64,000 nt of DNA from Enterenecus faecium. GTDB lineage: Bacteria > Bacillota > Clostridia > Oscillospirales > Oscillospiraceae. The number at the start of each line of letters is the position of its first letter. Position 1 is the first letter of the stretch. The DNA lies in NCBI GenBank assembly GCA_018713215.1, contig DVFO01000090.1, positions 22,791 through 86,790 on the forward strand, read 5' to 3'. Below the pieces are notes generated by a model. The model made no database searches and was not told where the DNA came from. It saw only the letters and a list, made by a program, of their open reading frames with translations. Positions 8,023-15,407 of this stretch are shown here, piece after piece. Both the position numbers and the translations under genes were made by a program.

Positions 8023-9353
8023 TGTAGCCCTCCAAATGTCTCGCCCACCAGCTGCATCTGCTCCTGGGTAGGCTCCCAGCCGAAGGCGATCTCCACCACA
8101 CAGTCCTGGTAGCACAGCAGATAGGTCCGCAGGCGTACCCCATCCGTCTTTCTATATGCTTCCTGGGCCAGCCAAGGAGCGGCGTCTACCTGCTCATGGT
8201 CTGCCCACAGCATCTCGTCCCGGCACAGGTCGTACAAAATGGGGAGTTTCACCAAGGTCACCGTATACATCACGGTGTCCATGTCCTCTTCCGGCCCGGT
8301 CTCTTCCTCCGTAATCTGCCAGCCCTGATACTGCCCTAGGACCAGAGATTCCTCCCCGTCCCGGCTGACCCAAAACTCCTGGTCCCCCACATCTCCCCGC
8401 AGCTGCTCCACCGTCAGGGGCAGCCCATCGGGAAATTGGCTCCACCAGCTGTCTGCCGCCGTGGGGGAAAACCAGTCCAGGCGCATATAGCCAAAGGTTA
8501 TGACACTGGTATAGGCCATGATAAGGAAGAAGTACAACGCCGATGTCACCAGCTCATTGGTACCCCAGGATGCCTTTCGCCTTCTCAGCACATCCCGCAT
8601 CCACAGCACCAAATTCCACCCGATTCCAAACAATAGCACCGTAACGAGGACGAACAGGCGGGCATTGGCCCATGGTTTCAACACCAAGGTAGCCACAAAT
8701 CCAGCCAGCAACAAGACCACATACCCCAGCAGGACCCAACGTGTGACTCTGCCCCACGGCCCAGTATCCAGCCACTCCCCCTGAGCTGCCAATTTCTTGG
8801 CCTTCCGATGCCACAGTTCATACGGCACCAGCTCTGCCCCGATGGCCACAAAGAGCAGGAATCCCTCCAAAATCCACTCCCCCCGACTGGACAGTGTCCA
8901 CAAGGGCAGCTCCGAAAAGCCCCATAGGCTGACCAGCAGAAAGAGCGCTATCAGGGCAAAGGCGACACGGTAGACCCTCAAAGCCCCCTGTTTCAAGGCC
9001 CGGTGCATCCCCTCCACATAGGACACCGGATCGGTCTCCATGGGCAGAGGGTGCGCCGACCAGTTATAAAACACCTGCATGGTGGGAGTCTCCACCGTCA
9101 GCTTCCACCCCGTGTGCTCCCCCAGCTCTGCCAGGTCCTCCACCTGTTGGCTGGGTTGGGGCTCATACGCATCCTGATCGAGATAGGTAACCCACACATG
9201 CGCGGTGCGGGGTTCCACTCGCCGGAACGTCCACCAAATGCCAAAGACATTCTCCAGCACCCAGCCCTTCCGGGCTTGTTTCTCCAAGTACCGAATGGTC
9301 GCACCAGAATCAAAGAATGCCAATCGTTTCCAGGTTCGTTTCCGTGTTTTCAT
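8019..9353 (-). CDS. DUF2812 domain membrane protein
   Basis: 444 residues. The first ~100 residues are a DUF2812 domain (AFFDSGATIRYLEKQARKGW, LENVFGIWWTFRRVEP, VWVTYLDQDAYEPQP). Four or so membrane helices follow (FALIALFLLVSLWGF, WILEGFLLFVAIGAEL, GYVVLLLAGFVATLVL, LFVLVTVLLFGIGWN), then another helix near 290, and an extracytoplasmic C-terminal region of ~120 residues. It is longer than the usual DUF2812 protein. DUF2812 genes commonly follow padR, as here, with a 4-nt ATGA overlap. Function unknown; antimicrobial or membrane-stress sensing is a common guess. Confidence 0.85.
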   Translation of the reverse strand: MKTRKRTWKRLAFFDSGATIRYLEKQARKGWVLENVFGIWWTFRRVEPRTAHVWVTYLDQDAYEPQPSQQVEDLAELGEHTGWKLTVETPTMQVFYNWSAHPLPMETDPVSYVEGMHRALKQGALRVYRVAFALIALFLLVSLWGFSELPLWTLSSRGEWILEGFLLFVAIGAELVPYELWHRKAKKLAAQGEWLDTGPWGRVTRWVLLGYVVLLLAGFVATLVLKPWANARLFVLVTVLLFGIGWNLVLWMRDVLRRRKASWGTNELVTSALYFFLIMAYTSVITFGYMRLDWFSPTAADSWWSQFPDGLPLTVEQLRGDVGDQEFWVSRDGEESLVLGQYQGWQITEEETGPEEDMDTVMYTVTLVKLPILYDLCRDEMLWADHEQVDAAPWLAQEAYRKTDGVRLRTYLLCYQDCVVEIAFGWEPTQEQMQLVGETFGGLQ

Positions 9354-9673
9354 GAGCGCTCCTCCTCTCCCATGATCTGTCGGTAGTCCCGGGCCTGGGC
9401 ACAGATGCGAGCATATTCCTGGTCCAACATCTCCTGCCCCTTGGGGGTGATGAGATAGCTGCGCCGCCGCCCCTCCACCCGGGTCTCCACAATGCATTCC
9501 GCCTCCAAAAACTGCTCTAAGAGATTGTACAGCGTCCCCGACCCCACATGCACCCTGCCCTGGGTCATGGCAGGCACCTGGTCCAAAATGTCGATGCCGC
9601 ACCGCTCCTGGCGCAGGCAGAGCAGCACATAAAACATCTGCTCGGACAGGGTCTGAAACTTGGCCCGTGCCAT
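9350..9673 (-). CDS. PadR family transcriptional regulator
   Basis: 107 residues, a short PadR (subfamily 2 size). The winged helix is clear: LSEQMFYVLLCLRQERCGID, RVHVGSGTLYNLLEQFLEA and VEGRRRSYLITPKGQEML. PadR proteins are usually repressors of membrane proteins encoded just downstream. It overlaps the DUF2812 start by 4 nt. Its own promoter carries two perfect palindromes, so autoregulation is expected. Confidence 0.93.
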   Translation of the reverse strand: MARAKFQTLSEQMFYVLLCLRQERCGIDILDQVPAMTQGRVHVGSGTLYNLLEQFLEAECIVETRVEGRRRSYLITPKGQEMLDQEYARICAQARDYRQIMGEEERS

Positions 9674-9687
9674 CCTCTCACCTCCTT

Positions 9688-9744
9688 ATCTCGAACATCG
9701 AGATTCCTCAGCCTCATTGTATTCTCGATGTTCGAGATTGTCAA
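9688..9744 (-). promoter_or_regulatory. padR promoter with two palindromic operators
   Basis: Minus-strand TTGACA (9744-9739), 17-nt spacer, TACAAT (9721-9716). The palindrome TCTCGA-TGT-TCGAGA (9723-9737) fills the spacer, and TCTCGA-ACA-TCGAGA (9689-9703) lies just downstream of the expected start. The two copies are 34 bp centre to centre. A PadR dimer on each would block polymerase binding and escape. Confidence 0.8.
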
Positions 9745-9755
9745 GAAGATTCTAC

Positions 9756-9820
9756 TTGACAGGAAACCGTACTACTCATATAATACAGTTAGAAAGTGTA
9801 CTACACCTATAATACACTTT
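9756..9820 (+). promoter_or_regulatory. gntR/ABC operon promoter and operator
   Basis: Full consensus TTGACA (9756-9761), 17-nt spacer, TATAAT (9779-9784). Downstream the inverted repeat AAAGTGTA (9793-9800) - 12 nt - TACACTTT (9813-9820) resembles the AGTGTA/TACACT-type sites of YtrA-class GntR regulators, and it lies on the start-site side where a bound repressor would block transcription. A second TATAAT (9808-9813) lies inside the repeat. Confidence 0.75.
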
Positions 9821-9838
9821 GGAAGGAAGTGATACACC

Positions 9839-10222
9839 ATGGTGCGCTTTGACGACCTGCGCCTCCGGGATGGGGCCCCCATCTACCTACAGATTATGGA
9901 GCATCTGAAGGCGGGCATTGCCGCCGGAACCGTGCAGGATGGGGACGAGCTGCCCTCCCGGCGCACCCTCTCCGCCCTGCTGGGGGTCAACCCCAACACC
10001 ATTCAAAAGGCCTTTCGTCTGCTGGAGGACGAGGGGCTCATCTCCTCCCGAACGGGAAGCAAGAGCTGTGTGTGTCTCTCCGATCAGCAGTCTCAGGCCA
10101 TGCAGCAGCAACTGCCCAACACCCAGACCTTGGAGTATATTGAAAAAATGCGGGCCATGGGTCTCACCCGCAGCCAGACCATCGCCCTCATCGAGACCCT
10201 ATGGAAGGAGGATGTCCCATGA
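9839..10222 (+). CDS. GntR family regulator, YtrA subfamily
   Basis: 127 residues. The N-terminal winged helix reads APIYLQIMEHLKAGIAAGTV, DELPSRRTLSALLGVNPNTI and QKAFRLLEDEGLISSRTGSK. A short C-terminal helical tail without an effector domain is the hallmark of YtrA-type regulators, which control neighbouring ABC transporter operons. GGAAGG precedes the ATG. Its stop overlaps the next start by 4 nt. Expected role: repressor of its own operon through the inverted repeat upstream; the inducer (often cell-wall antibiotics) is unknown. Confidence 0.92.
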   Translation: MVRFDDLRLRDGAPIYLQIMEHLKAGIAAGTVQDGDELPSRRTLSALLGVNPNTIQKAFRLLEDEGLISSRTGSKSCVCLSDQQSQAMQQQLPNTQTLEYIEKMRAMGLTRSQTIALIETLWKEDVP

Positions 10223-10941
10223 GAAAAACTGGTTCCCTTCTCTATCTTACCGTCGCCGCCTCCTTTTGGCGGGTGCTGGTCATTCTGGCGGGAATGGCCG
10301 TGGTCCAGCTAGGGGTGGCTGCGGCGATGCCCCGATTTCTACCCCAAATCTACGGCGCACCCTATGTGTTTTCCCACTGGGCGTTCCGCCTCCCTACTGC
10401 GGCAGCCTTGATCCTGGTGATGTACACCTTGATGCGCTCCCACGGCAGCCGCCCAGCACAGACAGGTTACACCATGCTGCGCCTTCCCGTTTCCCCCACC
10501 CAAGTGTTTCTCAGCTATCTGGTGTACGCCGTGGCGGTTCTGCTGCTGTGCTGGTTTGCCCAACTGGCGGTGGTGGTGGCAGCCACCCAGCTGCTGGCCG
10601 CCCTGTACCCCGCTTTTGACTGGGGAAAACAGATGCTCTTCCTCACCAGTGTCCAAAGTGGCTATGTCCACGTCCTGCTCCCCCTGCTGGATGGGTGGAG
10701 TTGGGCCAGTACCACCATGATCTATGTGGGTCTCGGGTTCATCACTGCGGTGGGCATGGTGCGGAGCTGGCAGGGCAAGCTTCTGGTGTGGTCCTTCATC
10801 TTCCCCCTGGCCTTGTCCATCACGCCTCTGGAGCTGAGAAGTCATTCCTGGTCCACCGTGATGGCAGTGCTGGTCGTTGTGGGCTGCTGTGTGGAAGGAG
10901 GCCTTCTGGTTTCGAATCTGCGGAAAGGGGTGGGAGAATGA
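10219..10941 (+). CDS. ABC-2-like integral membrane protein
   Basis: 240 residues from the ATG at 10219 (GGAGG 8 nt upstream; ATGA overlap with gntR). About six membrane helices are visible, e.g. VLVILAGMAVVQLGVAAAM, FLSYLVYAVAVLLLCWFAQL and TVMAVLVVVGCCVEGGLLV. No recognisable enzymatic motif. Position between a YtrA-type regulator and an ABC ATPase suggests it is one half of the permease. Confidence 0.75.
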   Translation: MRKTGSLLYLTVAASFWRVLVILAGMAVVQLGVAAAMPRFLPQIYGAPYVFSHWAFRLPTAAALILVMYTLMRSHGSRPAQTGYTMLRLPVSPTQVFLSYLVYAVAVLLLCWFAQLAVVVAATQLLAALYPAFDWGKQMLFLTSVQSGYVHVLLPLLDGWSWASTTMIYVGLGFITAVGMVRSWQGKLLVWSFIFPLALSITPLELRSHSWSTVMAVLVVVGCCVEGGLLVSNLRKGVGE

Positions 10942-11411
10942 AATGGAAGCGCTATCTCCCTGTGGAGGCCAACGCCACCGTCCTTCGCCGGGGTTTTGTG
11001 GCTCTGACTGCATTCTCTCTGGTGTGCAGCCTGTCCTTTTTCAACGCTTACGCCCGCGCCCTTCCAGGCATCGAGCAAATTGCCGTCTCATTCCCCGGTG
11101 TCCAAATGCCCCCCTTCTCCCTGCTGCTGGGGCCCAGCCTCTACGGCTTCTGGGTCTCTGCCCTGGCTATGGTGCCCCTGGCCGGGTACTTCTGGGCTCT
11201 GCACACCCGTCTGAGCCACAGTGTATACCTCATGCGGCGGCTCCCGGACCGCTGGGAGCTGGCCCGCCGCTGCCTCACCCTCCCTGTGTTGGCGGCGCTG
11301 TTCTTCCTGGGTCTATCCCTGGCGCTGTGGCTGCTGGACTTCGCCATCTATTGGACTGTTACCCCGGACCGTTTTCTCCCCTCCTCCCTCTGGGAGGCCC
11401 TGTGGAGCTAA
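10938..11411 (+). CDS. Second membrane protein of the GntR/ABC operon
   Basis: 157 residues from an ATG that overlaps the previous stop by 4 nt. Three or four hydrophobic segments (GFVALTAFSLVCSLSFF, GFWVSALAMVPLAGYFW, LPVLAALFFLGLSLALWLL). No family recognised. Coupling and location suggest a permease subunit paired with the preceding 240-residue protein and the ATPase that starts 13 nt later. Confidence 0.72.
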   Translation: MKWKRYLPVEANATVLRRGFVALTAFSLVCSLSFFNAYARALPGIEQIAVSFPGVQMPPFSLLLGPSLYGFWVSALAMVPLAGYFWALHTRLSHSVYLMRRLPDRWELARRCLTLPVLAALFFLGLSLALWLLDFAIYWTVTPDRFLPSSLWEALWS

Positions 11412-11424
11412 GGAGGTTATCGTC

Positions 11425-12180
11425 ATGCTGCAACTGAACCGTGTAAGTAAGACCTATCATCTGACCACCCATGCCCTGCACCAGGTCAACCTCTCCATCG
11501 CCCCCGGCGAGATCGTAGGGCTGTTGGGGGAGAACGGAGCGGGCAAGACCACCCTGCTCAAGTGTATTCTTGGCCTATTGTCCTATCAGGGCTCCATCAC
11601 CCTGGACGGGGCACCCATCGGCCGGGACAACATCGCCCGTCTCAGCTTTGCCACCTGTGAGCACTCCTTTTTCCCCACTCTCACCCCCCAGGAACACCGG
11701 GTCTTCTACCGGGAGCACTTCCCCACCTGGCGGGATCAGCGGTTTGAAGCCCTCATGGACTTCTTCCGCCTGCCGGGAAACCGTCCCCTGCGTGCCATGT
11801 CTGTGGGCCAGCAAAACCAGGTGGAGGTGATTTTGGCCCTGTGCCAGGGGGCGGACTACATTCTCATGGATGAGCCCTTTGCCGGAAACGATGTATTCAA
11901 CCGAGAGGACTTCTACAAGGTGTTGCTGGGGATTCTGGAGCCCACCGAGACGGTCATCCTCTCCACTCACCTGCTCTCCGAGATCAACCATTTTGTCAGC
12001 CGGGCGGTGCTGCTGTGGGATGGACAAATTGTGGGAGACGTATCCACCGCCGACCTGGACGAACAGGGTCTAACCGTTCTGGACTATGTGAAAGAGAAGT
12101 ACCACTATCAACCGGATCGGGTGAGCAGCGCTCTGCGGGAGCTCAGCGGAGAGGAGGATGACCTATGCGGAAATCGTTAG
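11425..12180 (+). CDS. ABC transporter ATP-binding protein
   Basis: 251 residues. Walker A LLGENGAGKTTLLKCI, signature MSVGQQNQVEVILAL (an SVGQQ variant of LSGGQ), Walker B YILMDEPFAGND and the H-loop ILSTHLLSEI. Domain order is that of a DrrA/BcrA-type exporter ATPase. AAGGAGG lies 9 nt before the ATG. It should energise the two membrane proteins upstream. The 3' end overlaps the next start by 16 nt. Confidence 0.92.
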   Translation: MLQLNRVSKTYHLTTHALHQVNLSIAPGEIVGLLGENGAGKTTLLKCILGLLSYQGSITLDGAPIGRDNIARLSFATCEHSFFPTLTPQEHRVFYREHFPTWRDQRFEALMDFFRLPGNRPLRAMSVGQQNQVEVILALCQGADYILMDEPFAGNDVFNREDFYKVLLGILEPTETVILSTHLLSEINHFVSRAVLLWDGQIVGDVSTADLDEQGLTVLDYVKEKYHYQPDRVSSALRELSGEEDDLCGNR

Positions 12181-13505
12181 CGGCTTTTGGCCTGGTATTT
12201 GCCCTGTTGGCTGGGTTCTTCGGCTACACGGTAGTGGAGGCCCTGGATGCCCAGGACGCTGTGTCCTTCACCGTGGAGCAGCAGCTGGGAGACCCTGCTG
12301 CTGCCCAGGAAGTCCAGTTAAACATTCCTACCTTTCAAAATTATGATATGGCCTGGGACACCACGCTAACCTTGGGCTCTACCCCCACTTGGAGCACAGA
12401 CTATCGCTATGACCCCGGAAATATCAGCTGGTATACCCCTCAGGATAGTTCTCCTATGCTGTCCATTGCTGTGGGAGACACCTCCATGTTCTATATTTCC
12501 GGTGACGATTGGTCCACCAACGTCATCGGCCAAGCCTATCGTGAGATCATTGAAGACGTGTCCAGCCGAGCCCCTGCCAAGGGAAGCTACTCTGAAACCG
12601 TAGTACTGAGCGACTATCTGGATTATTATCCTGTGATTTTGTCTGATGTCCCCCTGCCCGACTCTTACAGTTCCGGCTGGGAAACCTGGGATTTGACCCA
12701 AGTCCTCCGCATTCCTGTGGGCCAGGGAGATACCATACAAGTGGATTTGGAACTGGACCAGAATTTCGTCATCTCCTCTATTTACCTCTCCACGCCTCAG
12801 GCTCCCTCTCTATACAGCGAAGCAATCCTATCCAACGGCTATTATTATGTGCTTTTTAGCCCCGAACAACAGGATGGCACTCCGGTATCGGGCGCCTCTC
12901 CCTATGGGCTATACCGCATCCCCGCCTCTGGCGGCCAGGCTTTAGCTGCTCAAAACTGCACTCTGTGCTACCAAACCAGCGGCAAACCCCAACGCCTGGC
13001 TTTGGCAGACGGCGGATACCACCTTCTCCTCATGGAGAACCTGGCGGAAAACAACTATCAATTTCTTCTTCTGGACACCCTCTCCTATCAACCGCTGCAG
13101 GAGATTCCCATCCAACTCCCAGATGAAAACCATACCTTTATCATCCAAGATTCGTATCTGGGGGTACTGTCCTTATCAGACGATTATCCCGCCCCGCTGG
13201 TTCAATCCCTGAACCTGTGGGCCAAAAATGACTTTGGCCTGTATGTACCCGTATTGGACTGCGACCTGACCCAGGCTCAATTTCCTCTTGGTGTATCGTT
13301 CCAAACCTACTACGATGGAGAGCGCCTGGTGATGGCCTCCTACCTTCAGACCTCTCCCTCTGGCTATATGGTCACTCCATCTGTGTCGATAGCAGTATGT
13401 AACTCGGACGGCCTGGCGTATTCTGCCCGCTTTATCCACAGCCAGAGCATCACAGGATTGATTCAGGTCCAGGACTATCGGCTCACCCTGACTCCGGTTT
13501 CCTGA
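12165..13505 (+). CDS. Exported protein of unknown function in the ABC operon
   Basis: 446 residues with a signal peptide/anchor (KSLAAFGLVFALLAGFFGYT). The rest is an extracytoplasmic, beta-rich domain with repeated YYVLFSP, YHLLLMENL and YRLTLTPVS-like strands suggestive of a propeller or lectin-like fold, but no known family was recognised. GGAGG stands 5 nt before the ATG, which overlaps the ATPase gene. Its association with a YtrA-type operon suggests an accessory sensor or substrate-binding role, which is inference. Confidence 0.7.
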   Translation: MRKSLAAFGLVFALLAGFFGYTVVEALDAQDAVSFTVEQQLGDPAAAQEVQLNIPTFQNYDMAWDTTLTLGSTPTWSTDYRYDPGNISWYTPQDSSPMLSIAVGDTSMFYISGDDWSTNVIGQAYREIIEDVSSRAPAKGSYSETVVLSDYLDYYPVILSDVPLPDSYSSGWETWDLTQVLRIPVGQGDTIQVDLELDQNFVISSIYLSTPQAPSLYSEAILSNGYYYVLFSPEQQDGTPVSGASPYGLYRIPASGGQALAAQNCTLCYQTSGKPQRLALADGGYHLLLMENLAENNYQFLLLDTLSYQPLQEIPIQLPDENHTFIIQDSYLGVLSLSDDYPAPLVQSLNLWAKNDFGLYVPVLDCDLTQAQFPLGVSFQTYYDGERLVMASYLQTSPSGYMVTPSVSIAVCNSDGLAYSARFIHSQSITGLIQVQDYRLTLTPVS

Positions 13506-13544
13506 AAAAATTTCCCCACACCGCTGTTTTTCTTCGGCAAGACG

Positions 13545-13553
13545 TGGTATAAT
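13545..13553 (+). promoter_or_regulatory. Extended -10 promoter of the desulfoferrodoxin gene
   Basis: TGG-TATAAT (TATAAT at 13548-13553) is a TGn extended -10. No good -35 box is seen. Confidence 0.5.
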
Positions 13554-13607
13554 AACAGCGGTACCAAAGGCACCCAATATACATGAATCGGAACAGGAGG
13601 GTTTCCC

Positions 13608-13985
13608 ATGAACACTCGATTCTTGCGCTGCAAGCACTGCGGCAACATTGTCGGCGTCATCCACGACGCTGGTGTCCCCATCTTCTGCTGTGGACAGCCC
13701 ATGGAGGAGCTGACCCCCAACACCGTAGAGGCCAGCGGCGAGAAGCATGTCCCCGTAGCCAGTGTAGAAAACGGCGTTCTCACCGTCCAGGTGGGTTCTG
13801 TGGAGCATCCCATGGCTCCTGAGCACTTCATCATGTGGGTCTATGTGAAAACCGAGAACGGCGGCCACCGCATCCAGCTCAAGCCCGGCGACGCCCCCCG
13901 CGCCGTGTTCCATCTGGGCGACGAGAAGCCTGTGGCCGTGTACGCCTACTGCAACCTCCACGGCCTGTGGATGACCGAACTGTAA
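13608..13985 (+). CDS. dfx: Desulfoferrodoxin (superoxide reductase)
   Basis: 125 residues. The N-terminal desulforedoxin-like centre is complete (CKHCGN near residue 8 and the CC pair in IFCCGQPM). The catalytic neelaredoxin domain has the ligands of centre II: His in GEKHVPV, both His in VEHPMAPEHF, and Cys and His in CNLHGLW. It reduces superoxide to peroxide with rubredoxin-type electron donors, a main oxygen defence of anaerobes. AGGAGG precedes the ATG. A strong terminator follows. Compare the regulator at 44177-44761, which carries the same domain. Confidence 0.95.
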   Translation: MNTRFLRCKHCGNIVGVIHDAGVPIFCCGQPMEELTPNTVEASGEKHVPVASVENGVLTVQVGSVEHPMAPEHFIMWVYVKTENGGHRIQLKPGDAPRAVFHLGDEKPVAVYAYCNLHGLWMTEL

Positions 13986-14009
13986 CAGATACTCTCCCCC
14001 CTTAGATAA

Positions 14010-14056
14010 AAGAAGCGTGGACTGGCAGTTTCCTGCTGGTCCACGCTTCTTTTTTA
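14010..14056. terminator. Intrinsic terminator between dfx and the cysteine desulfidase gene
   Basis: AGAAGCGTGGAC (14011-14022) pairs with GTCCACGCTTCT (14039-14050), with an inner GCAG/CTGC pair, followed by TTTTTT. A-rich DNA on the other side makes it usable from both strands. Confidence 0.9.
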
Positions 14057-15331
14057 TCATTGTCCCGTCATAATCCGCAAGATTTCCCGGTCTGTCTCCC
14101 GCATGCCCAGGCGTCCCAGGCGGGCCACCATGTTCAGAGTGTTCTCCACTCCTTTTTTCACAATGCCGTCCCCGTCGTAAAACTCGTGTCCGGCCTTGTA
14201 CATCTCATAGCCCATCAGCCCCGCCTCCAGAGCCAGAGAGATTTTCGCCGCACAGGAGGCCTTGGCCCCGTCGCACACCATGCCGGACACCACGGCCAGA
14301 GAATTGACCAGGGTGTGGGCCACCCCATCCAGGCCCATACCGTCCAGATAGGCAATGGCGGCGGCAGCGGCACAGGCCGCGTTCACCGCCCCGCAAAAGG
14401 CAGATAGGCGGCCCAAATTGGTCTTTTGGTGGACGGTGAGCAGATTGGACACCACCATGGCCCGGTACATCTGCTCCTCCCCAATGCCCTTCATGGCTGC
14501 ATATTCCATCACAGGCAGGGAGGCCGTGAGGCCCTGGTTTCCGCTGCCCGAGACAATGACCACCGGCAACTCGCAGCCACTCATGCGGGCGTCGGACCCG
14601 GCCGCCGCCCGAGCTCTCAAGCGGGCTTTCCAGTCGTTTCCCGCCTGGGCCATCAGTTCTTTTCCGATCATAGCCCCGTAACAGCCCTCCAGTCCCTCCT
14701 GGGAGATGGCCCAGTTCAGCTGGGCCTGCTGCTGGATGGGCTGACGGATGTCCTCTAAATCCACACTGTCGGCAAAGTCCAAAATGCCCTCCACCGTGAG
14801 CAGCTGCTGCAAGGGGTTTTCCTGCATCCCCTGGGGGACCTCCCGCTCTTGCAGCACCTGGCCGTTGCGGCTGACATGCACCAGGTTGGTGTGCTGGTCC
14901 ACCATCCGCACTCGGGCCACATCCTCCCCGGCTCGGACCTCCACCAGGATGTCAAAGGGGTGGGTGGTGTCCAGAGGCAAAATGGTCACCCGCTCCTGGG
15001 CCAGATATTCCTCCACCGCCTCCATATCCTGATCGGTCACATGGGCGATGCACTCCAGCTGAGCCTCTGCTCGGGCGGCCACGGTCCCCACCGCTGCCGC
15101 CACCTCCAGGCCACGTCTGCCCCCGGTGTTGGGCACCACCACACTCTTGACGTTCTTAATGATGTTGCCGCTGACGTGAAGCGTCACCTGCTGGGGCAGC
15201 TGCCCCAGGGTCTGGCGAGCCACCGCACAGGCATAGGCCACCGCAATGGGCTCGGTGCACCCCATAGCGGGCTTTAACTCCTCTCGGAGGATTTGCACAT
15301 ACGCTTGATATCTCTCATCGGTCCGTTGCAT
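14057..15331 (-). CDS. L-cysteine desulfidase family protein (CyuA/UPF0597)
   Basis: 424 residues. N-terminal motif LKPAMGCTEPIAVAYACAVA with the conserved GCTEP, then VPNTGGRRGLEVAAAVG. The C-terminal half holds SGSGNQGLTASLPVMEYAA, CGAVNAACAAAAAIAYL and CDGAKASCAAKISLALEAG, whose Cys residues correspond to the Fe-S ligands of the serine-dehydratase-alpha fold. Family members release sulfide, ammonia and pyruvate from L-cysteine; serine dehydratase activity is the alternative. TAAGGAG precedes the ATG. It is 77 nt downstream of the ECF operon on the same strand, so read-through is possible. Confidence 0.85.
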   Translation of the reverse strand: MQRTDERYQAYVQILREELKPAMGCTEPIAVAYACAVARQTLGQLPQQVTLHVSGNIIKNVKSVVVPNTGGRRGLEVAAAVGTVAARAEAQLECIAHVTDQDMEAVEEYLAQERVTILPLDTTHPFDILVEVRAGEDVARVRMVDQHTNLVHVSRNGQVLQEREVPQGMQENPLQQLLTVEGILDFADSVDLEDIRQPIQQQAQLNWAISQEGLEGCYGAMIGKELMAQAGNDWKARLRARAAAGSDARMSGCELPVVIVSGSGNQGLTASLPVMEYAAMKGIGEEQMYRAMVVSNLLTVHQKTNLGRLSAFCGAVNAACAAAAAIAYLDGMGLDGVAHTLVNSLAVVSGMVCDGAKASCAAKISLALEAGLMGYEMYKAGHEFYDGDGIVKKGVENTLNMVARLGRLGMRETDREILRIMTGQ

Positions 15332-15407
15332 GGAGCGGTCTCTCCTTATCTGGTGTTTTTCTTCATTCTACCACAGGTCCCGCTCCACAGGAAGAGGCAT
15401 TTCACGG

